64,000 nt of DNA, taken from NCBI RefSeq assembly GCF_014803385.1, contig NZ_JACYFC010000002.1, positions 62,001 to 126,000 of the forward strand. The letters run 5' to 3'. The position numbers were made by a program, and so were the translations under genes. Shown piece after piece: positions 9,300 through 18,588 of the stretch. The notes under the pieces were generated by a model. The model was given only the letters and a program-made list of their open reading frames with translations. It made no database searches and was not told where the DNA came from. The number at the start of each line of letters is the position of its first letter. Position 1 is the stretch's first letter. Origin of the DNA: Marinomonas colpomeniae. Lineage in GTDB: Bacteria; Pseudomonadota; Gammaproteobacteria; Pseudomonadales; Marinomonadaceae.

Positions 9300-10940
9300 A
9301 TGCTTAAAACAATAAGAACTAAAATCATAATCACATACTCTTTGGTTATGGTCGCTTTTATATCGACGCTCTTATTGTCAACTTTTTTCAATGAGCGCAG
9401 CCGTGTACTTGAGCTAGCATTAGAAAAATCGACAGAGATCTCTAAAATGCACGCTGAGCTACTTAACCAAGAATTTAGTCAATACATTGCGATGCTAAAA
9501 GTATTAAGTGATAGCTCAGAAATAAAATCCAATGACTTAGAAAAAATCCAATCACAACTAAAAAGATTAATGACGGTAGGTGATGGTGACTTCATTAATA
9601 CAGTCTATGTCGATATAAATTTGAATTTAATTGATTCACATGGAAACAAAAACAAAGTGACTCATCCCTTTTTTCTTAAGGGAGATCAATGGACAGGAAA
9701 AAAACATAACATCACTACACCTTTGTTTAGTAGATTCGAAAAAAAGCCCGTTATTCTTGTTGCTGTCCCTATTTTAGACTCTAAAAAAGAGTGGGTAGGA
9801 ACCATTGCAGCGGCTGTACCTATTAAGATTATTGATGAAAAACTGTCCGCCATTAAAGTGGCAAAAGGAAGCTATGCGTGGATAGCAGACTCAGAGAATG
9901 TTGTCGTATCCCATCCGAATAAAGATTTCCTTATGACGAAAATCAGCTCGTCATCCGATAACAACTTCATTGGTTTATCGTCCCTTATTAGAAAGGCGGC
10001 GCTGCAGGAAGATGGTTATGGACAGTACCTTGACAAAAATATGAATGAATCGAAAATCGTCACTTTTTCTAAAATACAGAACCTCCCTGGTTGGAATTTG
10101 TTTGTAACGACAGAAGAGACTGAAGTCTTTCATGATATTTATGAGGTTTTATACAATGTACTAATTACCTCTTTCTTCTTAATGATTGTCTTCTTAATTA
10201 TCATTATTAAGCTTTCAGGGAAAATAACAAAGCCTCTTATACAGCTTACTAAAGACGTGAAATTGTCTGCTGATAATAAAAACTCACAATTTACCGTCAT
10301 ACATTCTAATGATGAAATCGGCCAGCTTTATAAAGCCTTTTGTGAAACGACTCAAAAAATCCATCAACATACTCACTACTTAGAAGAAATGGTGAGTAAT
10401 CGAACCAAAGAAATTTCAGCAAAGAATTTAATACTCAAAGAGAAAAATGATCAGCTCGAAAAAATTGCGTCTACAGATTCTCTTACCAAGTTGTACAACC
10501 GCCGTGCATTCAGTGCCTTAATTGACGAAGAGATGCTGCAAGCTGATCATCATGACATTCCTGCAACTCTTATTGTTTTAGATATTGACCATTTCAAGAA
10601 GATAAATGATCAATTCGGACACGATGTTGGTGATGATGTTTTATACCGTTTAGCTCGAGAGCTCGCCAATGATGACAATAAAGATCTTATTTGTCGCTGG
10701 GGTGGCGAGGAGTTTGTTATTTTACTGTCTGATACACAGTCCAATATCGCCTCAACGTATATCGAAGCGCTACGAGAAAAAATATCAAAGGTAAATTTCG
10801 ACCCCGTTGGACGATTAACCTTTAGTGCAGGTATAGCAACAGTAAAACCGAAAGAATCTTTTAGAGAGTGGTTCCAAAGAGCAGACAAAGCACTATATAA
10901 AGCAAAAGAGTCTGGAAGAAATAAAATCGAATGGGGCTGA
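9300..10940 (+). CDS. dCache-HAMP diguanylate cyclase
   Basis: 546 residues. TM helix (~9-30), an extracytoplasmic dCache-type sensor (~31-280) with the typical stretch KGSYAWIADSENVVVSHPNKDFL, a second TM (~282-303), HAMP, a coiled-coil linker, then GGDEF. The active-site loop is GGEEF (residues 468-472), so c-di-GMP synthesis is expected. The feedback RxxD site is absent (DNKD occupies its place), predicting no product inhibition through that site. The sensor fold commonly binds amino acids, polyamines or carboxylates, but the ligand here is unknown. It stands alone and ends at a bidirectional terminator. Confidence 0.92.
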   Translation: MLKTIRTKIIITYSLVMVAFISTLLLSTFFNERSRVLELALEKSTEISKMHAELLNQEFSQYIAMLKVLSDSSEIKSNDLEKIQSQLKRLMTVGDGDFINTVYVDINLNLIDSHGNKNKVTHPFFLKGDQWTGKKHNITTPLFSRFEKKPVILVAVPILDSKKEWVGTIAAAVPIKIIDEKLSAIKVAKGSYAWIADSENVVVSHPNKDFLMTKISSSSDNNFIGLSSLIRKAALQEDGYGQYLDKNMNESKIVTFSKIQNLPGWNLFVTTEETEVFHDIYEVLYNVLITSFFLMIVFLIIIIKLSGKITKPLIQLTKDVKLSADNKNSQFTVIHSNDEIGQLYKAFCETTQKIHQHTHYLEEMVSNRTKEISAKNLILKEKNDQLEKIASTDSLTKLYNRRAFSALIDEEMLQADHHDIPATLIVLDIDHFKKINDQFGHDVGDDVLYRLARELANDDNKDLICRWGGEEFVILLSDTQSNIASTYIEALREKISKVNFDPVGRLTFSAGIATVKPKESFREWFQRADKALYKAKESGRNKIEWG

Positions 10941-10966
10941 ATTTAAGTGTGCGCGTTAGAACAACT

Positions 10967-10998
10967 AAAGCAGATTAGCATAACTACTAATCTGCTTT
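10967..10998. terminator. Bidirectional terminator, 12-bp perfect stem
   Basis: AAAGCAGATTAG and its exact complement CTAATCTGCTTT enclose an 8-nt loop. It lies between the convergent diguanylate cyclase gene and the PEBP-like gene. The T-tracts are short on both sides. Confidence 0.75.
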
Positions 10999-11021
10999 AT
11001 TCATTCTAAACAGGTATAAAT

Positions 11022-11522
11022 CTAGTACTTACCTAACTCAAGTACAGTTGTTGCTAGAACGTTGGCACCCTCTACGGCTTTAATAGTTACGTAATAAGCA
11101 TGATCTTTACCACCAGAACAAGGAGGCATGTATGCGCCTGCTTTATCCCAACCTGGACCGCGATGCGCTGCAATCATAGTAAATGGCGCAGGCAAATCAA
11201 ACGTATGACCTAACATCGCTGGAATCTCAGCAGATGGCTCAGTAGAGGTTAATTTGTAACTAATTTGACCATGTCCGCCATTATTCATGCCTTTTGAATC
11301 ACGATCACTGTATTCCATTACAATAGTGTTGGTACCTTTTGGAAGGCCCATCAACGACAACTCCGGCGTAGCAGGACTAAGGCCACCGAATTTTTGACAT
11401 TGTTCTGCGGCTGGAACTGTTTTGCCATCCCATGCTGAATTAGACAACTTAGCATCGAAAGCCAATGCGCTTGTACTAAGAATAGACAGACCAAGTGCGG
11501 TAACAAGTGATTTAGCTTTCAT
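11022..11522 (-). CDS. Secreted PEBP/YbhB-like protein, putative
   Basis: 166 residues from the ATG at 11522. That start directly precedes a clear Sec signal peptide (MKAKSLVTALGLSILSTSALA) and has GGGG about 8 nt upstream. An in-frame ATG at 11603 would put 27 residues before the signal peptide and is rejected. The mature part has the layout of phosphatidylethanolamine-binding/YbhB-like proteins: a GLSPATPELSL segment followed by GLPKGTNTIVMEYSD, then GAYMPPCSGGKDHAYYVTIKAV, corresponding to their SPPLxW and GPxPPxGxxHxY elements. Several consensus ligand residues differ, so the assignment is distant. Two cysteines in the mature protein could form a periplasmic disulfide. Function unknown. 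Confidence 0.6.
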   Translation of the reverse strand: MKAKSLVTALGLSILSTSALAFDAKLSNSAWDGKTVPAAEQCQKFGGLSPATPELSLMGLPKGTNTIVMEYSDRDSKGMNNGGHGQISYKLTSTEPSAEIPAMLGHTFDLPAPFTMIAAHRGPGWDKAGAYMPPCSGGKDHAYYVTIKAVEGANVLATTVLELGKY

Positions 11523-11751
11523 AACAATAACCCCTTTATTTAGGATGATACGATTAAATTCAGAAACCAGTGTACTTACGTTTAATATTAGAAAACGTAT
11601 CACTTTAATGATGTAAAAACGAAATAAACATTAATATCATTCAAAGTTCAGCTCTATTCCTTCATTACATCGAAGCGGTTAAGGGCTTTTCACTTATAAT
11701 ACCAGACTGATTGTTACATTTTTCTTATTTTTATCGTTTGATGGACCTCAC

Positions 11752-12951
11752 ATGAAACCGCTTCAACGTTTAATGCAACACGATGCCGCTTACTTACTGC
11801 TGTTTATTTTTTTAGTAGCATTAAATTTACGAGGCCCAATCACAGGTTTACCGCCTCTGTTCGAACGTATCAGTATTGATTTGAATTTGAGCAGTTCTCA
11901 ATCTGGTTTACTGACAAGTGTGCCTTTGCTGGCCTTTGCGTTATTTGCACCTGTTGCTTCTTGGCTCTCTCAGCGCTTTCTTATTGAGCGAGTATTAGCG
12001 GTTGGCGTGGGATTAATCGCTATAGGTATGGTTACACGATCTTTTGGTTTTACCAGTACTTTATATTTGGGAGTAACCTTTATTGGAATGGGGATTGCGA
12101 TCGGTAATGTCTTGCTTCCAAGCTTATTAAAGCGCCAATTCCCTAATCACATCGTTCAATTAACCGCTGTTTACGTATTGATGATGAACATAGGTGGTTT
12201 TTTGATGGCAAGCTTTGCGGTTCCTTTAAGCCAATTCGCTGAACGACCAAATTTTCCATTAAATATGAGCGGCTGGTCATTTGCACTGGCTTGCCAAACC
12301 ATAATCATTGTTTTGCCTATTGTTGTTTGGTTTAGCTGTAAAATAACACAGCATCAATTGCCTAAAATGAGCGGAGTAAGTGGAGGAGGGTCTATCTGGG
12401 GCTCTAAAACCGCTTGGCAAGTGTCGGGGTTTCTCGCGTTCAATTCATTAGTTTGTTACATAGTATTGGCTTGGATGCCGTCTATATTAATGAGTAATGG
12501 TTATGCTGATTCAACAGCAGGTCTATATCAAGGCTATTTACAGCTCGCCGGGGTTTTACCTTCATTAATTTTAACGCCCTTTATTCATCGTCTGGGCAGC
12601 CAGAGACGGCTTTGTTTGTTTGCTACAGGGTTAACATGGCTGAGCTTACTTGGCTTCTTATACATACCAAATTGGTCTGGTATTTGGTCTGTTTGTTTTG
12701 GCTTTGGTATCAGTATGGGGTTTATTTTAGGCTTGTCTTTGATTGGTTTAAGAACAAGTAGCCCAAAACAAGCCGCAGCACTATCTGGGATGTCCCAATT
12801 AATTGGTTATACTTTAGCAGCAATAGGCCCGTTTCTAATCGGTATGATTTACGATTGGCAGCAATCTTGGCAAATACCTTTATATATTCTTCTAGTACTT
12901 TGCTTTATTTGGATGGTATTTGGCTGGATCGCCAGCCCAAAGCCAGAATAG
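11752..12951 (+). CDS. MFS transporter, CynX/NimT (cyanate permease-like) family
   Basis: 399 residues with about 12 hydrophobic segments. The N-terminal LNLRGPITGLPPLFERI and the SQSGLLTSVPLLAFALFAP stretch are typical of the CynX/YeaN/YycB branch of the major facilitator superfamily. Members move small anions such as cyanate or nitroimidazole-type compounds, but most are uncharacterised. There is no cyanase or other pathway gene nearby to fix the substrate. It is divergent from the PEBP-like gene, with a ~230-bp shared upstream region. Confidence 0.85.
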   Translation: MKPLQRLMQHDAAYLLLFIFLVALNLRGPITGLPPLFERISIDLNLSSSQSGLLTSVPLLAFALFAPVASWLSQRFLIERVLAVGVGLIAIGMVTRSFGFTSTLYLGVTFIGMGIAIGNVLLPSLLKRQFPNHIVQLTAVYVLMMNIGGFLMASFAVPLSQFAERPNFPLNMSGWSFALACQTIIIVLPIVVWFSCKITQHQLPKMSGVSGGGSIWGSKTAWQVSGFLAFNSLVCYIVLAWMPSILMSNGYADSTAGLYQGYLQLAGVLPSLILTPFIHRLGSQRRLCLFATGLTWLSLLGFLYIPNWSGIWSVCFGFGISMGFILGLSLIGLRTSSPKQAAALSGMSQLIGYTLAAIGPFLIGMIYDWQQSWQIPLYILLVLCFIWMVFGWIASPKPE

Positions 12952-13053
12952 ACGGTACCAGGTGAGAAAATAATCTGAACACTCTGTTTTTATTAGTTTG
13001 TGATATAGTAATAGGTCGTAAAAAGACATCAAATAGTGGATTAAAGAAATCTC

Positions 13054-13677
13054 ATGGACAAAAAAAAAGGCAACTTATTCATTTTATCGGCACCTTCTGG
13101 TGCGGGTAAGTCTACCTTATACAAGGCGTTGTTGAAGCAAGATCAACAAGTACGTATTTCTGTTTCTCATACAACGAGAGCACCACGAGAAGGTGAAGAA
13201 GATGGCCGTGAATATTTCTTTACCGACCCTGAATCTTTCTTAGACATGATTGCCGAAGATGCTTTTTTTGAGCACGCTCAAGTGTTTGATAATTATTATG
13301 GTACTTCAAAAACGTCTATATTTAACATGCTAGAACAAGGCTTAGATGTCATTTTAGAAATCGACTGGCAAGGCGCTCGCCAAGTTCGCCAATTATATTC
13401 TGAAGCCATTGGTATTTTTATCCTTCCACCATCATTAAAAGCATTAGAAGAACGTCTAAAAGGTCGAGCAACGGATACTGATGATGTGATTCAACGACGA
13501 ATGGCAAAAGCAGTTGATGAAATGTCTCATTACAAAGAATACGATTTTGTTATCGTAAATGACGATTTAAAAGACGCGCTTTCTCAAATGGCGTCTATTT
13601 TTATGGCAATGCGCTCAAAAACATCTGTTATAGAGCAAAAACATACAAATCTTATAAATGATCTCTTGTCAATGTAA
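13054..13677 (+). CDS. gmk: Guanylate kinase
   Basis: 207 residues, the standard length. It phosphorylates GMP to GDP with ATP. P-loop SAPSGAGKST (~12-21), GMP-binding segments SHTTRAPREGEEDGREYFF and EIDWQGARQV, and lid region GRATDTDDVIQRRM are all present. It opens the conserved gmk-rpoZ-spoT-ridA block that couples guanine nucleotide supply to ppGpp metabolism. Confidence 0.97.
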   Translation: MDKKKGNLFILSAPSGAGKSTLYKALLKQDQQVRISVSHTTRAPREGEEDGREYFFTDPESFLDMIAEDAFFEHAQVFDNYYGTSKTSIFNMLEQGLDVILEIDWQGARQVRQLYSEAIGIFILPPSLKALEERLKGRATDTDDVIQRRMAKAVDEMSHYKEYDFVIVNDDLKDALSQMASIFMAMRSKTSVIEQKHTNLINDLLSM

Positions 13678-13734
13678 GAGACCGTTAAGTAGAATTACCC
13701 TTGGAAAAATAGATAACAGACTGCAGAGGTCAAA

Positions 13735-13959
13735 ATGGCTCGAGTTACCGTAGAAGATTGTTTAGAAAATGTTGATAACCGCTTTGAGTTGGTTATGGTC
13801 GCATCAAAACGTGCCCGTCAACTTGCCACTGGTGGCGAAGAAGCAAAAGTCCCTTTAGAAGGCGACAAATTGACTGTAGTTGCACTACGTGAAATAGCAG
13901 AAAATGTAATCAACGCAGGTAATGTTGATCTACAAAAACGCCCAATTCACGAGTTTTAA
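13735..13959 (+). CDS. rpoZ: RNA polymerase omega subunit
   Basis: 74 residues, somewhat shorter than the ~90-residue E. coli protein because the C-terminal tail is abbreviated. The N-terminus [24 protein letters not shown] and the following KRARQL helix are diagnostic. Omega aids assembly of the beta' subunit and forms part of one ppGpp site on RNA polymerase, which suits its place directly before spoT. GAGGT ribosome-binding site 6 nt upstream; 57 bp after gmk. Confidence 0.97.
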   Translation: MARVTVEDCLENVDNRFELVMVASKRARQLATGGEEAKVPLEGDKLTVVALREIAENVINAGNVDLQKRPIHEF

Positions 13960-14021
13960 TTTCAATGGTGTCGCTCATTGCACAGCTGTCGCACTTCCTT
14001 TTTGCCTTTGTGAGGTGAGCG

Positions 14022-16139
14022 ATGTATACCATTGAAGATTTAGCACTAACGTTAAGCCAATATTTACCTTACGACCAAGTGGCTAAGGTAAAGCGCGCCT
14101 ATTATTACGCCGAGCAAGCCCATGATGGGCAGCGACGTAAAAGTGGCGAGCCTTATGTCACCCATCCTCTCGCTGTCGCCGAAATTCTTTCTGAACTTCG
14201 AATGGATTGTGATGGATTGACAGCGGCACTTCTGCACGACGTAATTGAAGATACTGGCATTAGCCGCGACGCTCTCACGGAACAATTTGGAGCTGGCGTA
14301 GCGAGTCTTGTTGATGGTGTTAGTAAGCTGACCCACCTTGAATTCAATAGCCAAATCGAAAAACAAGCGCATAACTTCCAGAAAATGGCCATGGCCATGG
14401 CAGACGACATTCGTGTCATCTTAGTTAAGTTAGCCGATCGCCTACACAATATGCGTACATTGGACGCTATGCCCGCTCATAAAAAGCGCCGCATTGCCCG
14501 TGAAACCTTAGATATTTACGCACCAATTGCAAATCGTCTAGGCATGTACAATGTACGAGTCGATTTGGAATCTCTGGCCTTTCAAGCTTATTACCCAATG
14601 CGCGCACGCATGTTGCAAAAAGCCATTCATAAAAAGTATGGCCAACAGCGCATTAAAGACACACAAAAGATTGAAGATACAATTCGATCAGAGCTGGCGG
14701 CTGACTATATTGAAGCCAGCATTAGTGTTCGAGAAAAGCATATCTTCAGTATTTATCAAAAGATGGACAAGAAGCGCCGTTCTTTAGATGAAATAATGGA
14801 TGTTACTGGTGTGCGAATCGTGACAGACCGTCATGACAGTTGTTATCGAATACTGGGTGTTATCCATTCACTCTTCAAACCTATTGAAGGGCGTTTTAAA
14901 GATTACATTGCCGTTCCTAAGTCCAATGGATATCAATCTCTTCATACTACAGTATTGGGTACCAACGGTATTCCAATGGAAGTTCAAATCCGTACCGAAG
15001 AAATGGAATTGGTTGCCAACAACGGTATTGCTGCACATTGGGCTTACAAAGCCAACGGCACATCAAACACACCAAGTAACCATGACCGTGCGACAAAATG
15101 GGTAAAAAGCCTGTTGGAAATACAACAGAAAGCCCATAGCCCTATCGAATTTGTTGATAGCGTAAAAAGCGATCTATTCCCTGATGAGGTGTATGTTTTC
15201 ACCCCTAATGGACAAATTATTGAGTTGCCTTCTGGCGCAACGCCAGTCGATTTTGCATATGGCGTTCACACGGAAATTGGTAATACCTGCATTTCTTGTC
15301 GAATTAACCGTCGTCTAGCACCATTAAGCACTCAGCTTGAAAGCGGTCAAACCGTTGAAGTCATTACGGCTAAAAATGCGCAACCTAATGTTGCTTGGCT
15401 CAGTTTTGCCATTACAGGTAAAGCACGCGCTAACATTCGTCATTACTTAAAAGATAAACAACGCGAAAATGCCATATCTATCGGGCAACGTCTGTTAACG
15501 CGTTCTTTAAATTCGTTTAAAACGAACATTGATGAATTAACAACAGAACAAATAGCGCAAGTATTAGAAACCCACCAACTACCTTCTATGGACGATTTAT
15601 TAGAATCCATTGGTAAAGGTCGTCATGTAGGTTATTTAGTGGCTCGCGAGCTCTTCCCGAATTACGATGAGAACACCTTAATTACGCCTAAGTCCTTTAA
15701 AGTAAATGGTTCTGAAGGCATGCTTATTTCTTATGCAAAATGTTGCTCCCCTATTCCCGGCGACCCTATTGTCGGTTATGTACAGGTTGATAAAGGCATT
15801 TTAATACATCACCTTAATTGCCCAAATGTTCAAGATCATTTATCCAGCCCCGAACGTTTTATCCATATGGCATGGGGCAAAGACATTGAAGAAGAGCTAA
15901 ACATTAGCCTAATCGTTACTTACATTAACGAACGTGGCGCGGTAGCTAATATCGCTAGCTCAATAAGTGATACTGATTTCCAAGTATCGAACCTTGATAT
16001 TATTGAACGCGGACGAGTCAGTCGTTTACGGCTTAACATTACTATTTCTAGCCGTGTTGGTTTAGCGGATGTAATGCGTAGAATCAAAGCAGTTCGTTGT
16101 GTTGAAAAAGTATCACGCGAAACCATTGTTGGTCGCTAA
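14022..16139 (+). CDS. spoT: Bifunctional (p)ppGpp synthetase/hydrolase SpoT
   Basis: 705 residues, full length. Order: HD hydrolase domain with THPLAVAEIL and the HD motif in LLHDVIEDT, synthetase domain with the RFKDYIAVPKSNGYQSLHT element, TGS domain (~390-450), helical region with CCSPIPGDPIVGY, and a C-terminal ACT domain. The RFKD sequence at the catalytic charged motif is the RXKD version of bifunctional SpoT/Rel enzymes rather than the EXDD of RelA. An intact HD site supports hydrolase activity. Strong RBS GAGGTGAG. It follows rpoZ by 62 bp. Confidence 0.97.
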   Translation: MYTIEDLALTLSQYLPYDQVAKVKRAYYYAEQAHDGQRRKSGEPYVTHPLAVAEILSELRMDCDGLTAALLHDVIEDTGISRDALTEQFGAGVASLVDGVSKLTHLEFNSQIEKQAHNFQKMAMAMADDIRVILVKLADRLHNMRTLDAMPAHKKRRIARETLDIYAPIANRLGMYNVRVDLESLAFQAYYPMRARMLQKAIHKKYGQQRIKDTQKIEDTIRSELAADYIEASISVREKHIFSIYQKMDKKRRSLDEIMDVTGVRIVTDRHDSCYRILGVIHSLFKPIEGRFKDYIAVPKSNGYQSLHTTVLGTNGIPMEVQIRTEEMELVANNGIAAHWAYKANGTSNTPSNHDRATKWVKSLLEIQQKAHSPIEFVDSVKSDLFPDEVYVFTPNGQIIELPSGATPVDFAYGVHTEIGNTCISCRINRRLAPLSTQLESGQTVEVITAKNAQPNVAWLSFAITGKARANIRHYLKDKQRENAISIGQRLLTRSLNSFKTNIDELTTEQIAQVLETHQLPSMDDLLESIGKGRHVGYLVARELFPNYDENTLITPKSFKVNGSEGMLISYAKCCSPIPGDPIVGYVQVDKGILIHHLNCPNVQDHLSSPERFIHMAWGKDIEEELNISLIVTYINERGAVANIASSISDTDFQVSNLDIIERGRVSRLRLNITISSRVGLADVMRRIKAVRCVEKVSRETIVGR

Positions 16140-16216
16140 CCTATTAATAAATAAAATATTTTATGCGTTACGGTGTCTACCGTAGCAATGTTTGATGTCT
16201 ATTAGGATTACTCACC

Positions 16217-16603
16217 ATGTCAAAGCAAGTTATTCATACTGAAAACGCGCCAGCGGCTATCGGCCCTTACTCTCAAGCTGTTCGTGCAGGCAACACTGTT
16301 TACCTTTCGGGTCAGATTCCTTTGGTTCCTGAGACCATGGAAATTATCAGCGAAGACATCGTAGAACAAACGACACAAGTCTTTAAAAACCTGCAAGCAG
16401 TATGTGAAGCGGCAGGAGGCTCTTTAGAGAACGTAGTGAAGTTCAACATTTTCATGACTGATCTAGGCAACTTCGCCACAGTAAACGAAGTAATGACTCA
16501 ATTCGTTAAACAGCCTTACCCAGCTCGTGCTGCTATGGGTGTTCGTGCATTACCAAAAGGCGTACAAATTGAGATCGAAGGCATCATGGTATTAGAGGAT
16601 TAA
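16217..16603 (+). CDS. ridA: Reactive intermediate/imine deaminase RidA
   Basis: 128 residues. RidA hydrolyses reactive enamine/imine intermediates, such as 2-aminoacrylate, made by PLP enzymes. The conserved Arg in [15 protein letters not shown] and Glu in EIEGIMVLE, plus the IGPYSQAV N-terminal loop, mark the true RidA subfamily rather than a paralogue. It closes the gmk-rpoZ-spoT-ridA block and is followed by a strong terminator. Confidence 0.95.
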   Translation: MSKQVIHTENAPAAIGPYSQAVRAGNTVYLSGQIPLVPETMEIISEDIVEQTTQVFKNLQAVCEAAGGSLENVVKFNIFMTDLGNFATVNEVMTQFVKQPYPARAAMGVRALPKGVQIEIEGIMVLED

Positions 16604-16632
16604 TCTCCTCCAACACCAGAACAAAGAAATGC

Positions 16633-16660
16633 AAAAAAAGAGGCCGAGGCCTCTTTTTTT
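16633..16660. terminator. Bidirectional terminator between ridA and the SDR gene
   Basis: AAAAAAAGAGGCC and GGCCTCTTTTTTT form a perfect palindromic stem with A- and T-tracts on opposite sides. It can stop transcription from both convergent genes. Confidence 0.92.
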
Positions 16661-16666
16661 ATACTT

Positions 16667-17509
16667 TTAATTTTCGTTTCTGTATTCACGTAATAGGGGC
16701 TTATAACCAGACACATAGCTTGGGTAACGAGGCGTCCAGCCTTGGGATAAAAGATACTGGCCTTGTATACGTTTGCCCGCAGAGGGGTTGAAGTCATTAA
16801 TGTTACTAACCGCGACCTTTGCGTCTAAATGAGTCGCTAACCAAAGCTTTACTTCCCACATAGAAACGGGCGTTTGATCTGTCACTATAATATGCTCAGG
16901 TAAGCTGCTGTCAGTTAGTGCTAACCTAGCCAATCCAACTAAAGCAGATACAACATCATCCCGATGGATGCGATTTGTCCAACTGTTCGGCCCCCAATCA
17001 TCTTCGCGCTCTACTTTTTCTAATAGTCGAAATCGCCCAGCGCCATAAATACCAGAACAACGTACTGCCACACTTTGAAACACCGACGCCAATGCCTGCT
17101 CCGCCTCAATTAACACTTTGGCCGTAGCAGATTTCGGCTCTGCTGTTGTTGTATCATCTATCCATTCACCTTGGCTTTGCCCGTACACACTGGTACTTGA
17201 GACAAAAAATACTTTAGGCGATTTTTCCACTGTTTGATACCGTCGTATCAAGGCTTGTGCCGTATCAAAATAGGCAGCACGGTACGCAGCTTCATTTCGA
17301 CCATTTGGCGTCACAATCAAAAACACAACATCAGCGTCAGGAAGGTCATCGCCTTTCATATCAACAAGGTTGCCTGTGATACCTTTAACACCAACTGGAA
17401 ACTCTTTTCCTGTCCGACGAATGCCTGTGACATGATGACCCTGTGCGACCAAATCTATTGCTAAACCCGCACCTAGGTCTCCACAACCTGCGATCAATAT
17501 GTTTGCCAT
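16667..17509 (-). CDS. YeeZ-like NAD(P)-dependent epimerase/dehydratase family protein
   Basis: 280 residues. An N-terminal Rossmann nucleotide-binding motif, ILIAGCGDLGAGLA, fits the YeeZ-type atypical extended SDR group. SSTSVYGQSQGEWIDD corresponds to the active-site strand, where YGxxxGxWxxE/D replaces the common YxxxK. The middle RIHRDDVVSAL is also typical. The substrate is unknown. It is convergent with ridA and divergent from oxyR. Confidence 0.85.
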   Translation of the reverse strand: MANILIAGCGDLGAGLAIDLVAQGHHVTGIRRTGKEFPVGVKGITGNLVDMKGDDLPDADVVFLIVTPNGRNEAAYRAAYFDTAQALIRRYQTVEKSPKVFFVSSTSVYGQSQGEWIDDTTTAEPKSATAKVLIEAEQALASVFQSVAVRCSGIYGAGRFRLLEKVEREDDWGPNSWTNRIHRDDVVSALVGLARLALTDSSLPEHIIVTDQTPVSMWEVKLWLATHLDAKVAVSNINDFNPSAGKRIQGQYLLSQGWTPRYPSYVSGYKPLLREYRNEN

Positions 17510-17674
17510 GTCATGCCTCCAGAATAACTATTTTTCATTATTTAACGGTATAAAACGGACAATAAGCTTGAAATGAAGAAATAATCAGCAATTCAAAAAT
17601 GAACGAGTATACTTTATTGAATGGTGTATTATCATAGCTATTAACAATGAATCAGCCTATCAAAAAGGTGAGTT

Positions 17675-18580
17675 ATGACATTAACGGAATTGAAATATAT
17701 TGTAATGCTAGCCGAAGAAAAACACTTCGGCCGTGCCGCTGAACGATGCTATGTATCACAACCTACATTAAGTGTTGCCGTCAAAAAGCTCGAAGAAGAG
17801 TTAGGTGTGGCTATTTTTGAGCGTAGTAAAAGCTCCGTTTATATCACACCACTGGGCGAACAAATCATTGCCCAAGGCAAGCGGGTCTTAGATCAAGCAA
17901 ATATGATCAAAGAGTTAGCGGCATCGGGTAAAAACCAACTAAAAGGCCCTCTTAAAATTGGTGCTATTTTTACTATTGCCCCTTATTTATTTCCTTTTAT
18001 GATCCCTTCTTTACATAAAATAGTCTCTGGCATGCCACTGGTTATTGAAGAAGATCTTACTGAAAACTTGCGTCCAAAGTTACGCAATGGCGAAGTAGAT
18101 GCGATCATTGTAGCCCTACCTTTTCATGAACCAGATGTAGTTACTCAGCCGATTTATGAAGAAGAGTTCGTCGTGCTTATGCCTAAAGACCATGCTTGGA
18201 CTAAATTAGAGAGTATAGAAACAGACCAACTTTCTACGGATAACCTGTTGCTTCTTGGTAAGGGCCATTGCTTCAGTGAGCAGGTATTAGAAGCTTGTCC
18301 TTTAGTAACAGCCAGCTCCCTTGATGATGGACGTACGGTCGTGAATGGCAGTTCACTAGAAACTATTCGCTACATGGTTGCATCTGGTTTAGGAGTGACT
18401 GTATTACCTAAATCGGCCGTCACTAATATCAACCATGACATGCTAGAAGTGCGCCCTTTCTCTGCACCTGCACCAAAGCGAACCGTTGCATTAGCTTGGC
18501 GAGCAAGCTTTCCTCGCCCTAAAGCCATCGAAGCGGTTAGCCAATCCATCCGTGACGCTTGTAAACATCTAAATTTGTAG
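17675..18580 (+). CDS. oxyR: Hydrogen peroxide-inducible regulator OxyR
   Basis: 301 residues, LysR family. An N-terminal winged HTH (~1-60, with YVSQPTLSVAVKKLEEELG) is followed by a regulatory domain. The redox pair is at C199 (GKGHCF) and C208 (LEACP), the same numbers and 9-residue spacing as in E. coli OxyR. Oxidation by peroxide would form the activating disulfide. It lies 8 bp upstream of recG, an oxyR-recG linkage also common in pseudomonads. RBS AAAGGTGAG. Confidence 0.96.
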   Translation: MTLTELKYIVMLAEEKHFGRAAERCYVSQPTLSVAVKKLEEELGVAIFERSKSSVYITPLGEQIIAQGKRVLDQANMIKELAASGKNQLKGPLKIGAIFTIAPYLFPFMIPSLHKIVSGMPLVIEEDLTENLRPKLRNGEVDAIIVALPFHEPDVVTQPIYEEEFVVLMPKDHAWTKLESIETDQLSTDNLLLLGKGHCFSEQVLEACPLVTASSLDDGRTVVNGSSLETIRYMVASGLGVTVLPKSAVTNINHDMLEVRPFSAPAPKRTVALAWRASFPRPKAIEAVSQSIRDACKHLNL

Positions 18581-18588
18581 AGACAAGC

